A DNA stretch of 64,000 nt from an uncultured Thermodesulfobacterium sp. GTDB lineage: Bacteria > Desulfobacterota > Thermodesulfobacteria > Thermodesulfobacteriales > Thermodesulfobacteriaceae. Position numbers and translations under genes: made by a program. The notes under the pieces were generated by a model. It searched no databases, had not been told where the DNA came from, and saw only the letters and a program-made list of their open reading frames with translations. Shown here in pieces: positions 35,576-43,494 of this stretch. Every line of letters starts with the position of its first letter. Position 1 is the first letter of the stretch. The stretch spans positions 41,880 to 105,879 of the forward strand of contig CALLJG010000006.1 of NCBI GenBank assembly GCA_938091335.1. Reading direction: 5' to 3'.

Positions 35576-36515
35576 CTGGTAACCTCTGTTCAAGAAATTT
35601 TTTAAGTTTTTTAATTATCTTTTCTTCTATTTGTCTTACTCTTTCTTTTGAAATCCCAAGTTTTTGAGAAAGTTCGTTTAAGGTTTTTGGTTGGTCTGTA
35701 AAAAGTCTTTCATAAAAAATAACATAATCTTTACCTGTAAGAGTTTGAGCAAAGTCTTTAAGAAGTCTTTTAAAATTATTTAAGATTTCCTCTCTTGCAT
35801 AGAAATCTTCAGGAGTTAGTTTTTCATCCTTTAAGAAATTAGCTAAAGTTTCATCTGAATTAGGAGAGATAGGACTTTCTATACTTAAATCCTGTGAATA
35901 CATTCTTTGTTCCATTTCCTCAACCTCTTTCTTTTTAACTCCCAGTTTTTTTGCTATTTCTGCAGAAGTAACTTCAAATCCAAGAGCAGAAAGCTTTTCT
36001 TTTTCTTTTCTTAATTTATAAAATAGTTTTCTTTGAGCTTGAGTAGTTCCCATTTTTACCAGTTTCCAGTTATCCATAATATATTTAAGAATATAAGCCT
36101 TTATCCAAAAAGAAGCATAATAAGAAAATTTTACCCCTTTATAAGGATCAAATTTTCTTATGGCTTGGAGAAGACCAATATTGCCTTCTTGAATTAAGTC
36201 TAAAAAGTTATGTGCCCAAAATCTTTGAAATTCTAAAGCAATTTTAACTACAAGTCTTAAATTGGAAACTACAAGTTTATAAGCGAGCCTTGGATCCTTA
36301 GTTTTATAATATGCCTTAGCTATAGCTTCTTCCTCTTCTCTTGAAAGAACAGGATACCGGCTTATTTCTTGTAAATATTTTTGAAGTGGGTCAAATTTAG
36401 CAGGGATCTTTTCATCTGTATTTTCCATAACAAGAGGAGGTGCAGATGAAAACTCAATAATTTCAAGTGGCTCTATATTGTCAAATGCTCCGTTAAAATT
36501 TTCAGAATTTTTCAT
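35535..36515 (-). CDS. rpoH: RNA polymerase sigma-32-type factor RpoH
   Basis: 326 residues with sigma-70 region 2 (NLRLVVKIALEFQRFWAHNFLDLIQEGNIGLLQAIRKFDPYKGVKFSYYASFWIKAYI, about 83-140), the RpoH box QRKLFYKLRKEKEKL (about 160-174), region 3/4 with EKLSQKLGISKERVRQIEEKIIKKLKKFL (about 283-311). It directs heat-shock promoter recognition. It lies just after queE, with a 21-bp gap, in the tRNA-queD-queE-rpoH-TPR-lipoprotein transcript, an unusual place for a heat-shock sigma factor. Its last 41 bp code for the start of the TPR protein in another frame. In E. coli RpoH is degraded by FtsH, also encoded in this window. Confidence 0.92.
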   Translation of the reverse strand: MKNSENFNGAFDNIEPLEIIEFSSAPPLVMENTDEKIPAKFDPLQKYLQEISRYPVLSREEEEAIAKAYYKTKDPRLAYKLVVSNLRLVVKIALEFQRFWAHNFLDLIQEGNIGLLQAIRKFDPYKGVKFSYYASFWIKAYILKYIMDNWKLVKMGTTQAQRKLFYKLRKEKEKLSALGFEVTSAEIAKKLGVKKKEVEEMEQRMYSQDLSIESPISPNSDETLANFLKDEKLTPEDFYAREEILNNFKRLLKDFAQTLTGKDYVIFYERLFTDQPKTLNELSQKLGISKERVRQIEEKIIKKLKKFLEQRLPDAYYYPLALPYKD

Positions 36516-36536
36516 ATTAAATATTTTATCACATTA

Positions 36537-37175
36537 TTATTTTATTCCTACTATTTTATGAAGTTGCACCTGAAACCTGAAAGGTTTCTTGATTTCTAAG
36601 ATCCATTCAGCCAAAGTCTTAGGATTGAGAAGAGGAAAAGCCGGAGAAAAAATAACCTGCGTATAATAACTAATTTGATATCTTTCAATACAGTTTAAGG
36701 CAAATTCAAAATCATATCTGTCCTTTATTACAAACTTTATTGCATCTTTAGTGTTTAAAAATTTTAAATTTTCATAAAGATTATATTTTTCCATATTAGA
36801 AGAAGGAGTTTTTATATCCATTACTTTTATCACTTCCTTTGGAACCTCTTCTAAGCTAATACTTCCATTGGTTTCAAGAATTATTATACAATCTTTTCTT
36901 AAAAAACTATCTATAAGGTGATAAATAGTGCTTTGAAGAAGAGGTTCTCCACCTGTAAGAGTTATATAAGGAATGGAATGGTAATTTTTTTCCCAAAAAT
37001 AAATTATTTGCGAAACTTCTAAATTTTTAAAAGAACCTTTTTTAGCCTGTGGAGTATCGCACCAAGAACAATCAAGATTACATCCAAAAACTCTCACAAA
37101 AAAAGAGGGAAATCCTATAAAAGGACCTTCTCCTTGGATACTAAGGAAAATTTCAGAAATTTTTAGTTTATCCAC
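36537..37175 (-). CDS. queE: 7-carboxy-7-deazaguanine synthase QueE
   Basis: Radical SAM enzyme that contracts the CPH4 ring to CDG in queuosine/7-deazaguanine biosynthesis. GCNLDCSWCDT (about 32-42) is the CxxxCxxC cluster motif and GGEPLLQ (about 75-81) the SAM-binding loop. IQGEGPFIGFPSFFVR (about 14-29) is family-specific. 212 aa is normal. It is 11 bp after queD and continues into rpoH with a 21-bp gap. Confidence 0.93.
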   Translation of the reverse strand: MDKLKISEIFLSIQGEGPFIGFPSFFVRVFGCNLDCSWCDTPQAKKGSFKNLEVSQIIYFWEKNYHSIPYITLTGGEPLLQSTIYHLIDSFLRKDCIIILETNGSISLEEVPKEVIKVMDIKTPSSNMEKYNLYENLKFLNTKDAIKFVIKDRYDFEFALNCIERYQISYYTQVIFSPAFPLLNPKTLAEWILEIKKPFRFQVQLHKIVGIK

Positions 37176-37186
37176 TTTTGAAAAAT

Positions 37187-37564
37187 TTAAAATTCTTCGT
37201 AATAGGTTGCTGAAGCTTTTTCTGTTTCATAAACTGAGACTTCTTTTACTCTTAGGTGAGGAAAATTTGATAACTTTTCTTTTGCCTTTTTAAAAATATA
37301 TTCTGCTAATCTTTCAGAAGAGGGGCTAATATTTTGAAAAAAGGGAAGATCATTTAATAGTTGGTGGTCAAGTTGTGAAAGTATTTCTTTTAAGATTTTT
37401 TTAAGTTCATTAAAATCTATTAGCAAATCAAGATCGTTTAGTTTGGAGCCTTCAATTACCAATTCTACTTTCCAATTATGTCCGTGTAAATTTTCACAAG
37501 GACCTTGATAATTTTTTAAAAAATGTGCGGAGGAGAAATGGTCTGAGATTTTTAATTTAAACAT
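37187..37564 (-). CDS. queD: 6-carboxytetrahydropterin synthase QueD
   Basis: Zinc enzyme that makes 6-carboxy-tetrahydropterin (CPH4) from dihydroneopterin triphosphate, the step before QueE. FSSAHFL (about 10-16, His ligand), HGHNW (about 28-32, two His ligands) and LDHQLLND (about 69-76) are the family markers; catalytic Cys is in GPCENLHGH (about 21-29). Terminal ETEKASATYYE. The ATG at 37564 lies only 8 nt from the 3' end (U73) of tRNA-Cys and has no Shine-Dalgarno sequence, so its mRNA 5' end is likely made by tRNA processing. Confidence 0.93.
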   Translation of the reverse strand: MFKLKISDHFSSAHFLKNYQGPCENLHGHNWKVELVIEGSKLNDLDLLIDFNELKKILKEILSQLDHQLLNDLPFFQNISPSSERLAEYIFKKAKEKLSNFPHLRVKEVSVYETEKASATYYEEF

Positions 37565-37572
37565 ACAAATAA

Positions 37573-37644
37573 AGGCGGCGCGGGGATTCGAACCCCGGAT
37601 TCACGGCTTTGCAGGCCGTCGCCTTACCGCTTGGCCACGCCGCC
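37573..37644 (-). tRNA. tRNA-Cys (anticodon GCA)
   Basis: 72 nt including discriminator U73, which is typical of tRNA-Cys. Acceptor GGCGGCG pairs with CGCCGCC, D-arm GCC/GGC, anticodon stem ACGGC/GCCGT around the loop CTGCAAA with GCA, T-arm with TTCGAAT. No encoded CCA. It lies 16 bp after tRNA-Met on the same strand and immediately before queD. Confidence 0.96.
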
Positions 37645-37660
37645 AAAATTTTTCTTTTTA

Positions 37661-37734
37661 TGGCGGCGGAGGGACTCGAACCCCCAACCCTGTGGATATG
37701 AGCCACATGCTCTAACCTTTTGAGCTACGCCGCC
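37661..37734 (-). tRNA. tRNA with anticodon CAT, probably elongator Met
   Basis: 74 nt with discriminator A. Acceptor GGCGGCG/CGCCGCC, anticodon stem TGTGG/CCACA and loop CTCATAT, anticodon CAT. It has no initiator traits (no 1:72 mismatch, no GGG/CCC anticodon stem), so it is elongator Met or tRNA-Ile(CAU), the TilS substrate; the acceptor start and overall sequence favour elongator Met. No encoded CCA. Confidence 0.93.
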
Positions 37735-37751
37735 ATCTAAATTTACTTTTA

Positions 37752-37779
37752 AGTATAAAAACTAATTCTTTCTTGTCAA
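37752..37779 (-). promoter_or_regulatory. Sigma-70 promoter of the tRNA-Met/tRNA-Cys/queDE unit
   Basis: Minus strand TTGACA (37774-37779), 16-bp spacer, TATACT (37752-37757), which would start about 10 nt before the tRNA-Met 5' end at 37734. Perfect -35, five of six in the -10 and correct placement. It is back to back with the flagellin sigma-28 promoter. Confidence 0.62.
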
Positions 37780-37791
37780 GTCTATTAAAAT

Positions 37792-37818
37792 TAAAGTTTT
37801 TTAAAAAAGTTACGATAT
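37792..37818 (+). promoter_or_regulatory. Sigma-28 (FliA) promoter of flagellin
   Basis: TAAAGTTT (37792-37799), spacer of exactly 11 bp (37800-37810), then TACGATAT (37811-37818), matching the FliA consensus TAAAGTTT-N11-GCCGATAA perfectly in the -35 and in the CGATA core of the -10. The start would be about 37825, 27 nt before the flagellin ATG, with AGGAGG at 37838-37843. FliA itself is encoded at 55173-55907. Confidence 0.75.
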
Positions 37819-37851
37819 ATATTATAAAAATCATAAAAGGAGGTGGGGGAG

Positions 37852-39459
37852 ATGGCAGTAAAAATTAATTTTAATGAAGCAGCTGCACAAACACATACGG
37901 CGCTTATTAGAAATGAGCGCCTTATGAACAAGAGCCTTTTAAGGCTCTCTACAGGTGTAAGAATTCTTAACGCTTCTGATGACTCTGCTGGTCTTTTCAT
38001 TGCTGACATGCTAGGAACTGTAGCTGCTGCACTGGAACAAGGTAATAGAAATATTCAGACTGGAATTTCAGCACTTCAAATTGCTGAAGCAAATGCTGGT
38101 CAGATTTATACAAAACTTCAGGAGATCTATGTAAGAGCTCAGAATGCAGCAAATGATATCAATGATCCAAATGCTAGAAATGCTTTGCAAAGAGAAATTA
38201 TGAATTTTGTTGATGCCATTCAAAAGATCGGAACCGATACCGAGTACAATGGAATTAAGCTTCTTGATGGGAGCTTTACTGGAAAAACTATTCACTACGG
38301 CGTAAGAATGAATCAAGTAGTTACTCTTAATATTAGCTCACTTAAAGCAGAAGATTTAGGTGCTTACATTGCTCAGGGAACCGGAAAGACTAAGGATAGT
38401 GGTACTACCTCTACTACCAATCCGTTTAGTAATTGGGCCCAGAGTGAAGATGATATATATATAGGTAGTAATGATTATTTTAAAGTTAATGGTATTCAAG
38501 TTCAGGGGGAGGCAAGTAAATTAGTTGATGCCTATATTATAGCTAATAACATTAATAAGAATGATACACTTAAGTCCTTAGGAATTGAAGCTTCTGCAAA
38601 TAATACAAGTATAGCAGAAACTGCCTTTTCAAAAGTTGCTGCTATAACTTATAGTGGTACTGATGAGAATTCTTCTGCCACAGTTAATTTTCAACTTGAT
38701 TTCTATATTGGAAATGCTACAAGTCCTAAATTTAGTATTGAGGCTACACAAATCACATTTTCTGGAACTGGGACTTCTTCCCAGGATGTTTTTACTGATC
38801 TAGATGATCTTATTACTAAGATTAATACCCAAGCTTCTAATGCTAATGCTCCTGTTGTTGCTTCTAAAAGTGCTGATGGAAAACTTGTTCTCAAAACTAC
38901 TAATGGTGAAACAATAGCTATATCTGCTAAATTAGAGGTTACTGTAAATGGTGCTACTATTAATGCAACTATTAATTTAGATCAATTATTAGAAGGTGCT
39001 TCTTCAGTAACTGGAACCATAGATGCTACTACTACTCAATATGCTCATGCTGTAAAGGTGGGAAATTTAACTATTGGTGGAGTTGATAATTTTACAGTGG
39101 AGCAAAGTGGAATGGGTGGATTAGGTATTTCTGATGTTGAAAGGAAAAATCTTTATTCTATTAATGTTACAACTAATACAGGTGCAGAGACAGCTTTAAT
39201 GATTGTTACTAAAGCCCTTCAAAAAACTGATACTATTCGAGCACAAATTGGTGCTACTATGAATAATTTACAAGCTATTTTTGATACTCAGAAAACTGCT
39301 TATGATAATACTAAAGAGGCTGAATCAGTAATTAGAAACACTGATTATGCTTCAGAAATGAGCAATTTTGTTTCTTACCAAATTAGGATGCAAGCAACTA
39401 TAGCTATGCTTGCTCAAGCAAATACTTTACCACAACTTGTGCTTCAGTTAATGAGATAA
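37852..39459 (+). CDS. fliC: Flagellin (Aquifex-like N-terminus)
   Basis: 535 residues, filament subunit exported by the flagellar type III apparatus. The D0/D1 N-terminal block (about 1-145, AVKINFNEAAAQTHTAL... NERLMNKSLLRLSTGVRILNASDDSAGL) and C-terminal block (about 450-535, RAQIGATMNNLQ, ending LPQLVLQLMR) are coiled-coil sequences conserved in flagellins. The middle, about 165-440, is a Thr/Ser/Ala-rich D2/D3-like region. No cysteine is seen. The N-terminus recalls Aquifex flagellin from memory. Start is ATG 37852 because AGGAGG lies 8 bases before it; the longer frame from GTG 37843 has that sequence inside it. Confidence 0.94.
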   Translation: MAVKINFNEAAAQTHTALIRNERLMNKSLLRLSTGVRILNASDDSAGLFIADMLGTVAAALEQGNRNIQTGISALQIAEANAGQIYTKLQEIYVRAQNAANDINDPNARNALQREIMNFVDAIQKIGTDTEYNGIKLLDGSFTGKTIHYGVRMNQVVTLNISSLKAEDLGAYIAQGTGKTKDSGTTSTTNPFSNWAQSEDDIYIGSNDYFKVNGIQVQGEASKLVDAYIIANNINKNDTLKSLGIEASANNTSIAETAFSKVAAITYSGTDENSSATVNFQLDFYIGNATSPKFSIEATQITFSGTGTSSQDVFTDLDDLITKINTQASNANAPVVASKSADGKLVLKTTNGETIAISAKLEVTVNGATINATINLDQLLEGASSVTGTIDATTTQYAHAVKVGNLTIGGVDNFTVEQSGMGGLGISDVERKNLYSINVTTNTGAETALMIVTKALQKTDTIRAQIGATMNNLQAIFDTQKTAYDNTKEAESVIRNTDYASEMSNFVSYQIRMQATIAMLAQANTLPQLVLQLMR

Positions 39460-39478
39460 TCTGAGATAATTAGGAAAA

Positions 39479-39516
39479 TAAGGGAGGGTAGGTTTACTTA
39501 CCCTCCCTTATTTTTT
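39479..39516 (+). terminator. Intrinsic terminator of flagellin
   Basis: A perfect 12-bp stem, TAAGGGAGGGTA (39479-39490) paired with TACCCTCCCTTA (39499-39510), loop of 8 nt and TTTTTT at 39511-39516. It ends 20 bases after the flagellin stop and would also reduce read-through to the SapC-like gene. It is the only strong rho-independent terminator I find in the window. Confidence 0.85.
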
Positions 39517-39541
39517 AAATTAAATACTTTTATAAAACAAA

Positions 39542-40240
39542 ATGGTAACTATTTTTAAGGGTTTTAAAAATTTGATTTTACTTGATGAAAAAATTCATAA
39601 AGACTTGAAGATAAAAAAACCTGGAGATTATTCCTTTATGAAAGAGGTTGATATTGTTCCATTAACTTTTTCTGAGCTTATTAATTGTGCTATGTATTAT
39701 CCTATAATATTTGTAAATGTGAAAAATGAGGTATTTCCTTTTGCAGTATTGGGAGTTAATGGAAAAAATATATATCTTTCAGAAGAGGGATTTTTTAAAG
39801 TAGATATTATACCTAAAGTGGTATTAAATTATCCTTTTGGAGTAATTAAGAAAAAAAGAGAAAATGAAGAGGAGTGGTTAATAGTGGTTGATGAAATTTG
39901 TAAAAATGGTAATGGTGAAAAACTTTTTGAAAAATCTGGAGAGGAAACTTCTTATTTTAAAGCTATTAAATTAGAATTAACAGACCTTGCTTTAGATTTT
40001 CAAAGAGTTTATGAGTTCTCTCAAGAAATTTATAAGCTTGGTTATCTAAAATCTATAAATTTTAATACTGTTACTAAATATGGGGAAGTGAGTTTTAAAA
40101 ATATTTTTATAGGAAACATAGAGGTTTTATCAAAAATACCTCCAGAAAAACTTTATTATCTTAATACTAAGGGTTATCTTCCTATATTTTATTCAATATA
40201 TTTGAGTGTGAGAAATTTCAAACTTTTTAATTTAATATAA
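39542..40240 (+). CDS. SapC-family protein next to flagellin
   Basis: 232 residues resembling the SapC family (PF07277), first described from an S-layer-related gene cluster and of unknown function. The start MVTIFKGF..., with DIVPLTFSELINCAMYYPIIFVN (about 37-59) and the following LDEFSQ-like segments, matches it. No membrane helix or signal. It lies 82 bp after the flagellin terminator on the same strand and stops 5 bp before the convergent glycosyltransferase fusion. A surface-layer or flagellin-related role is inferred from context only. Confidence 0.7.
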   Translation: MVTIFKGFKNLILLDEKIHKDLKIKKPGDYSFMKEVDIVPLTFSELINCAMYYPIIFVNVKNEVFPFAVLGVNGKNIYLSEEGFFKVDIIPKVVLNYPFGVIKKKRENEEEWLIVVDEICKNGNGEKLFEKSGEETSYFKAIKLELTDLALDFQRVYEFSQEIYKLGYLKSINFNTVTKYGEVSFKNIFIGNIEVLSKIPPEKLYYLNTKGYLPIFYSIYLSVRNFKLFNLI

Positions 40241-40245
40241 AATTT

Positions 40246-42384
40246 TTATATTTTATCATCACTCCACATAATATCTACTGCAGAATAGGCTATAGCTCTT
40301 TTTATAATCTCTTCCCAATTTAATTCACTAAGTCCTTTTACTCCTATGGCATACTGAAAGTTACCCAAAAATCTGGAATTTACATAAAGAGGTTTTAGGG
40401 TATCAAGAATTATAAAAGTTGAAACTTCTTTTGGAATAACTATACTTTGATCTTTATACTTTAATTCAAATTCTTTAGGGTTTATTCCTTTAAGGATAGT
40501 TCCTGTAAGTAAAGGTTCTGTAAAAATAACCACTTCTCTAAAACCAGCAAGTTTTAAGGCATAAAAAAGTGTCCAAGGTTTAAAACGAGTAATGTGATGG
40601 GGAGGGTAATCATTAAACCACCATTTATATTTTCTATAACCTAAACTTAAATTTTCAAATTTAAAATAAGGTGGGCAACTTATTAAAGCAAAGCCATTTT
40701 CTTCTAAAAGTTCATAAATTCCTTTTAAAAATTCCAGAGGTTTTTCTACATGTTCAATAACTTCAAATGCAGTAACAACTTTATAAGGACCTTTAAATTC
40801 TTCAGGAAGCTTATTAAAACTCAAGGCTTGAGCAATTTTTAAATTGAAATTTTTTCTTCCTATTTCTATTGCAATTTTTGATGCTTCAATTCCGTATACT
40901 TCAAAACCAAATCTTTTTGCAATAAGAAGAAAATTGCCAGTACCACAACCAATATCTAAAAGTTTACCTTTGGGTAAGATACTAAGAATAGGTAAGATCA
41001 CATTAAAACGAGGAACTCTTTCCCATTTTTCTCTTTCTCTATTTTCATCATTTTCTATTTGTTTATAACTTTCATATGCGAGATTACCAAAAGTTAAAAG
41101 GTCTTCATAAGTTTTTTCATAAGCTTCGTCATAATTCATAGCTTTAACTGGATAAGTAAATTGAAGTCCACAAGAAGGACATTCAAAAATTCTATGTTGA
41201 TTAATTACTTCAAAAAGATTAAAAATATCAGAGAATTCACATAAAGGGCATTTTTCTGGTAGAGGATATTTTTTTTCACAAGCAAGCTCTGCATCTTTTA
41301 AAGCAAAATAAATAACTTTAGGTGGAATACTTTCAAGACAAGGACTATAAAATTGATATCTAATTTTAGCTTCTGGACAGGGTTCATTTATGGCATGAAT
41401 TCCGCAAGGAGATTTGCAAGTTTTTCCTATATAATTAGGGCGTACAGGGATAACAGTAGGATAAGTGGCACATCTAAGTTCTGGATCAATAGCTGAAGAA
41501 ATAAGTACAGTTGGTTTTTTAAGACCTGCTGCTATATGCAGTGTTGCTGTATCTGCTGTAATAACTGCATCAGAAAGACTTATTGCTGCTATTAAATATT
41601 TTATATTTTTCATAAGAGAAGAAAGATTTGCAGCCCTAATGTCATAAATATCAAGTGAAACTTCTACTGTAATATCTTCATCTGGAAGACTGCAAATAAT
41701 AGGTACATATTCATCCCAAATTAAGTTCTCAATCTCTTTTAGAAGCTTTGGAGGAAGTGTTCTATGAATAGAAGAGGCAAGATAATGAAAAAGTAGTATT
41801 TTCTTTTTTCCTGTAACATTTCTTATTTTTTCGAAAATAGGTTCAAGTTCTTTTTTAATAGTTTCTTCAACTATTATGTCTGGAATTTCATTTTCTGCAA
41901 AATAGAGTTTAAATTTATAAAGAAAATATTGAACCATGTTAAGATTATCAAAAGCTGAAGTATTAACCATTTCAACAGCTTTAATCATGTAATGAGCTTT
42001 AACTACTTTTTTGATTGGAGAAGGATGAGGTAAAAGTTCGTCAATATAGGAAAGATTTTCTAATACAGCACGGGCTTTTCCTGAAATAGCTACCCAAAGT
42101 TTACACCCTGGATAACGTCTTTTGATTTCTCGAAGAGCAGGTGTCATACAAAGAGCATCTCCTATTGCTGCTTGAGCAAAGACAAAAAGAATTTTTCCAT
42201 CTAAATCTTCTCCTTTATAAAAGGGAGGTAATATACTATGAGCTTTTTCAAACTGAAATTTTAAATTTTCTGGAAGAAGATTAAATACATCCTCTGCAAA
42301 AAGAAGCTTTTGCCCAGGTTTTAAATTGAAATTATACCCATTAAAAGAAAACTTTATTTGGTTCTTAGCTTTTACAATTATCAT
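40246..42384 (-). CDS. GT9 heptosyltransferase-like / zinc-ribbon / SAM methyltransferase fusion
   Basis: 712 residues in three parts. About 1-365: a GT-B family-9 glycosyltransferase like heptosyltransferases, with FVFAQAAIGDALCMTPALREIKRRYP (about 67-92) and ITADTATLHIAAGLKKPTVL (about 275-294). About 375-408: a zinc-ribbon, CPLC...CPSC. About 460-610: a class I methyltransferase with LLDIGCGTGNFLL (about 470-482) and AFEVIEHVEKPLEFL. A GGAGAA ribosome-binding site precedes the ATG. Beside the flagellin gene, it may glycosylate flagellin or S-layer sugars and methylate them, but LPS is equally possible. Confidence 0.84.
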   Translation of the reverse strand: MIIVKAKNQIKFSFNGYNFNLKPGQKLLFAEDVFNLLPENLKFQFEKAHSILPPFYKGEDLDGKILFVFAQAAIGDALCMTPALREIKRRYPGCKLWVAISGKARAVLENLSYIDELLPHPSPIKKVVKAHYMIKAVEMVNTSAFDNLNMVQYFLYKFKLYFAENEIPDIIVEETIKKELEPIFEKIRNVTGKKKILLFHYLASSIHRTLPPKLLKEIENLIWDEYVPIICSLPDEDITVEVSLDIYDIRAANLSSLMKNIKYLIAAISLSDAVITADTATLHIAAGLKKPTVLISSAIDPELRCATYPTVIPVRPNYIGKTCKSPCGIHAINEPCPEAKIRYQFYSPCLESIPPKVIYFALKDAELACEKKYPLPEKCPLCEFSDIFNLFEVINQHRIFECPSCGLQFTYPVKAMNYDEAYEKTYEDLLTFGNLAYESYKQIENDENREREKWERVPRFNVILPILSILPKGKLLDIGCGTGNFLLIAKRFGFEVYGIEASKIAIEIGRKNFNLKIAQALSFNKLPEEFKGPYKVVTAFEVIEHVEKPLEFLKGIYELLEENGFALISCPPYFKFENLSLGYRKYKWWFNDYPPHHITRFKPWTLFYALKLAGFREVVIFTEPLLTGTILKGINPKEFELKYKDQSIVIPKEVSTFIILDTLKPLYVNSRFLGNFQYAIGVKGLSELNWEEIIKRAIAYSAVDIMWSDDKI

Positions 42385-42483
42385 CTCTTTCTCCTAAAAA
42401 GTTTTCTTGACTTTGATTAGTTTAAATTTATAATTTTTAAAAATATTTAAAAAATTATTTTATAATTTTTTTAATCAAATTTT

Positions 42484-43494
42484 ATGCCATTTCTAGCTTT
42501 AGATTGTGAAGGGCCTTTAACTTTAAATGATAATGCTTTTGAATATTGTCAAGCTATTATACCAAGAGGTGATTATTTTTTTATTCAAATTTCAAGATTT
42601 GATGATTATTTAGCTGATATAAAAAAGAAAGAAGGCTATAAAGCTGGAGATACCTTAAAATTAATTCTTCCTTTTTTAAAGCTTTTTGGAGCTAATAATA
42701 AAAGTTTAAAAGAATTTTCAAAAAGGACCATAATTTTTTTATATGAAATCCCTAAGGTTATATCCCAATTAAAAACACTACTTCCTACTTTTATAATAAG
42801 TACCAGTTATAAACCCTATTTAGAAGCGTTTTGTGAGGTTACTGGTTTTTCTATGGAAAATATTTTTTGTACCGAAGTAGATATTGACAAGGTCAAACTT
42901 TCTTATTCTGAAGCTCAAGTATTAAAAGGCCTTTATGAAGAAATAATTAATATGCCAAAAATAGAATTGCCTAAATTTGCCCAAAAACCAGAAGATCTTT
43001 CTTCTGAACTTATTAAAATTTTAGAGCGTTTAGAAAAAATTTTTTTTGAAATAATTTGGAATATGGATATAGGAATCTTTTTAAGAGAAGTTAATCCTAT
43101 AGGTGGATTTGAAAAGATGAGAGCTTGTGAAAAAATATCTGAAGAGATTTCTATTCCTCTTTCTGAAGGGTTTTATGTAGGAGATAGTATAACTGATACT
43201 CAAGCTCTTTCTTTATTTAAAGAAAATAAAGGAGTTTCTTTAAGTTTTAATGGAAATAGATATGCTTTAAGAAGTGCTGAATATTATGCTTTATCAAAAA
43301 GTGGAAATATTTTTCTAGAACTTTCCAAATTATTTTTAGAAAAAGGAAAAGAAGGTTTAAATATATTTTCTAAAAAGGAACCTTATGAGTTTGATAAGGT
43401 TCCCTCTGAAAAAGAAGTGCTGGATAAAATTATTGAAAGAAGTGAATTTTTTAGAAAGAAGATAAGAGGAGAAATAATAGGAGCTCTTGGATGA
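42484..43494 (+). CDS. HAD-fold protein, energy-converting hydrogenase A subunit R-like
   Basis: 336 residues. N-terminal LALDCEGPLTLNDNAF has the HAD motif I aspartate (Asp7), modified to DCEGPLT; FIISTSYKPYLEA (about 99-111) is motif II-like; GFYVGDSITDTQAL (about 232-245) is motif IV. It matches EhaR-like proteins annotated as part of energy-converting hydrogenase A in methanogens, yet no hydrogenase gene lies in the window. Stand-alone versions occur in other bacteria and function is unknown. ATG at 42484 has no Shine-Dalgarno sequence. Stop overlaps the next start by 4 bp. Confidence 0.7.
   Translation: MPFLALDCEGPLTLNDNAFEYCQAIIPRGDYFFIQISRFDDYLADIKKKEGYKAGDTLKLILPFLKLFGANNKSLKEFSKRTIIFLYEIPKVISQLKTLLPTFIISTSYKPYLEAFCEVTGFSMENIFCTEVDIDKVKLSYSEAQVLKGLYEEIINMPKIELPKFAQKPEDLSSELIKILERLEKIFFEIIWNMDIGIFLREVNPIGGFEKMRACEKISEEISIPLSEGFYVGDSITDTQALSLFKENKGVSLSFNGNRYALRSAEYYALSKSGNIFLELSKLFLEKGKEGLNIFSKKEPYEFDKVPSEKEVLDKIIERSEFFRKKIRGEIIGALG

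Noticed and set aside
37843..37851. GTG start for flagellin adding three residues
   Set aside because: It lies within the Shine-Dalgarno sequence of the ATG at 37852.
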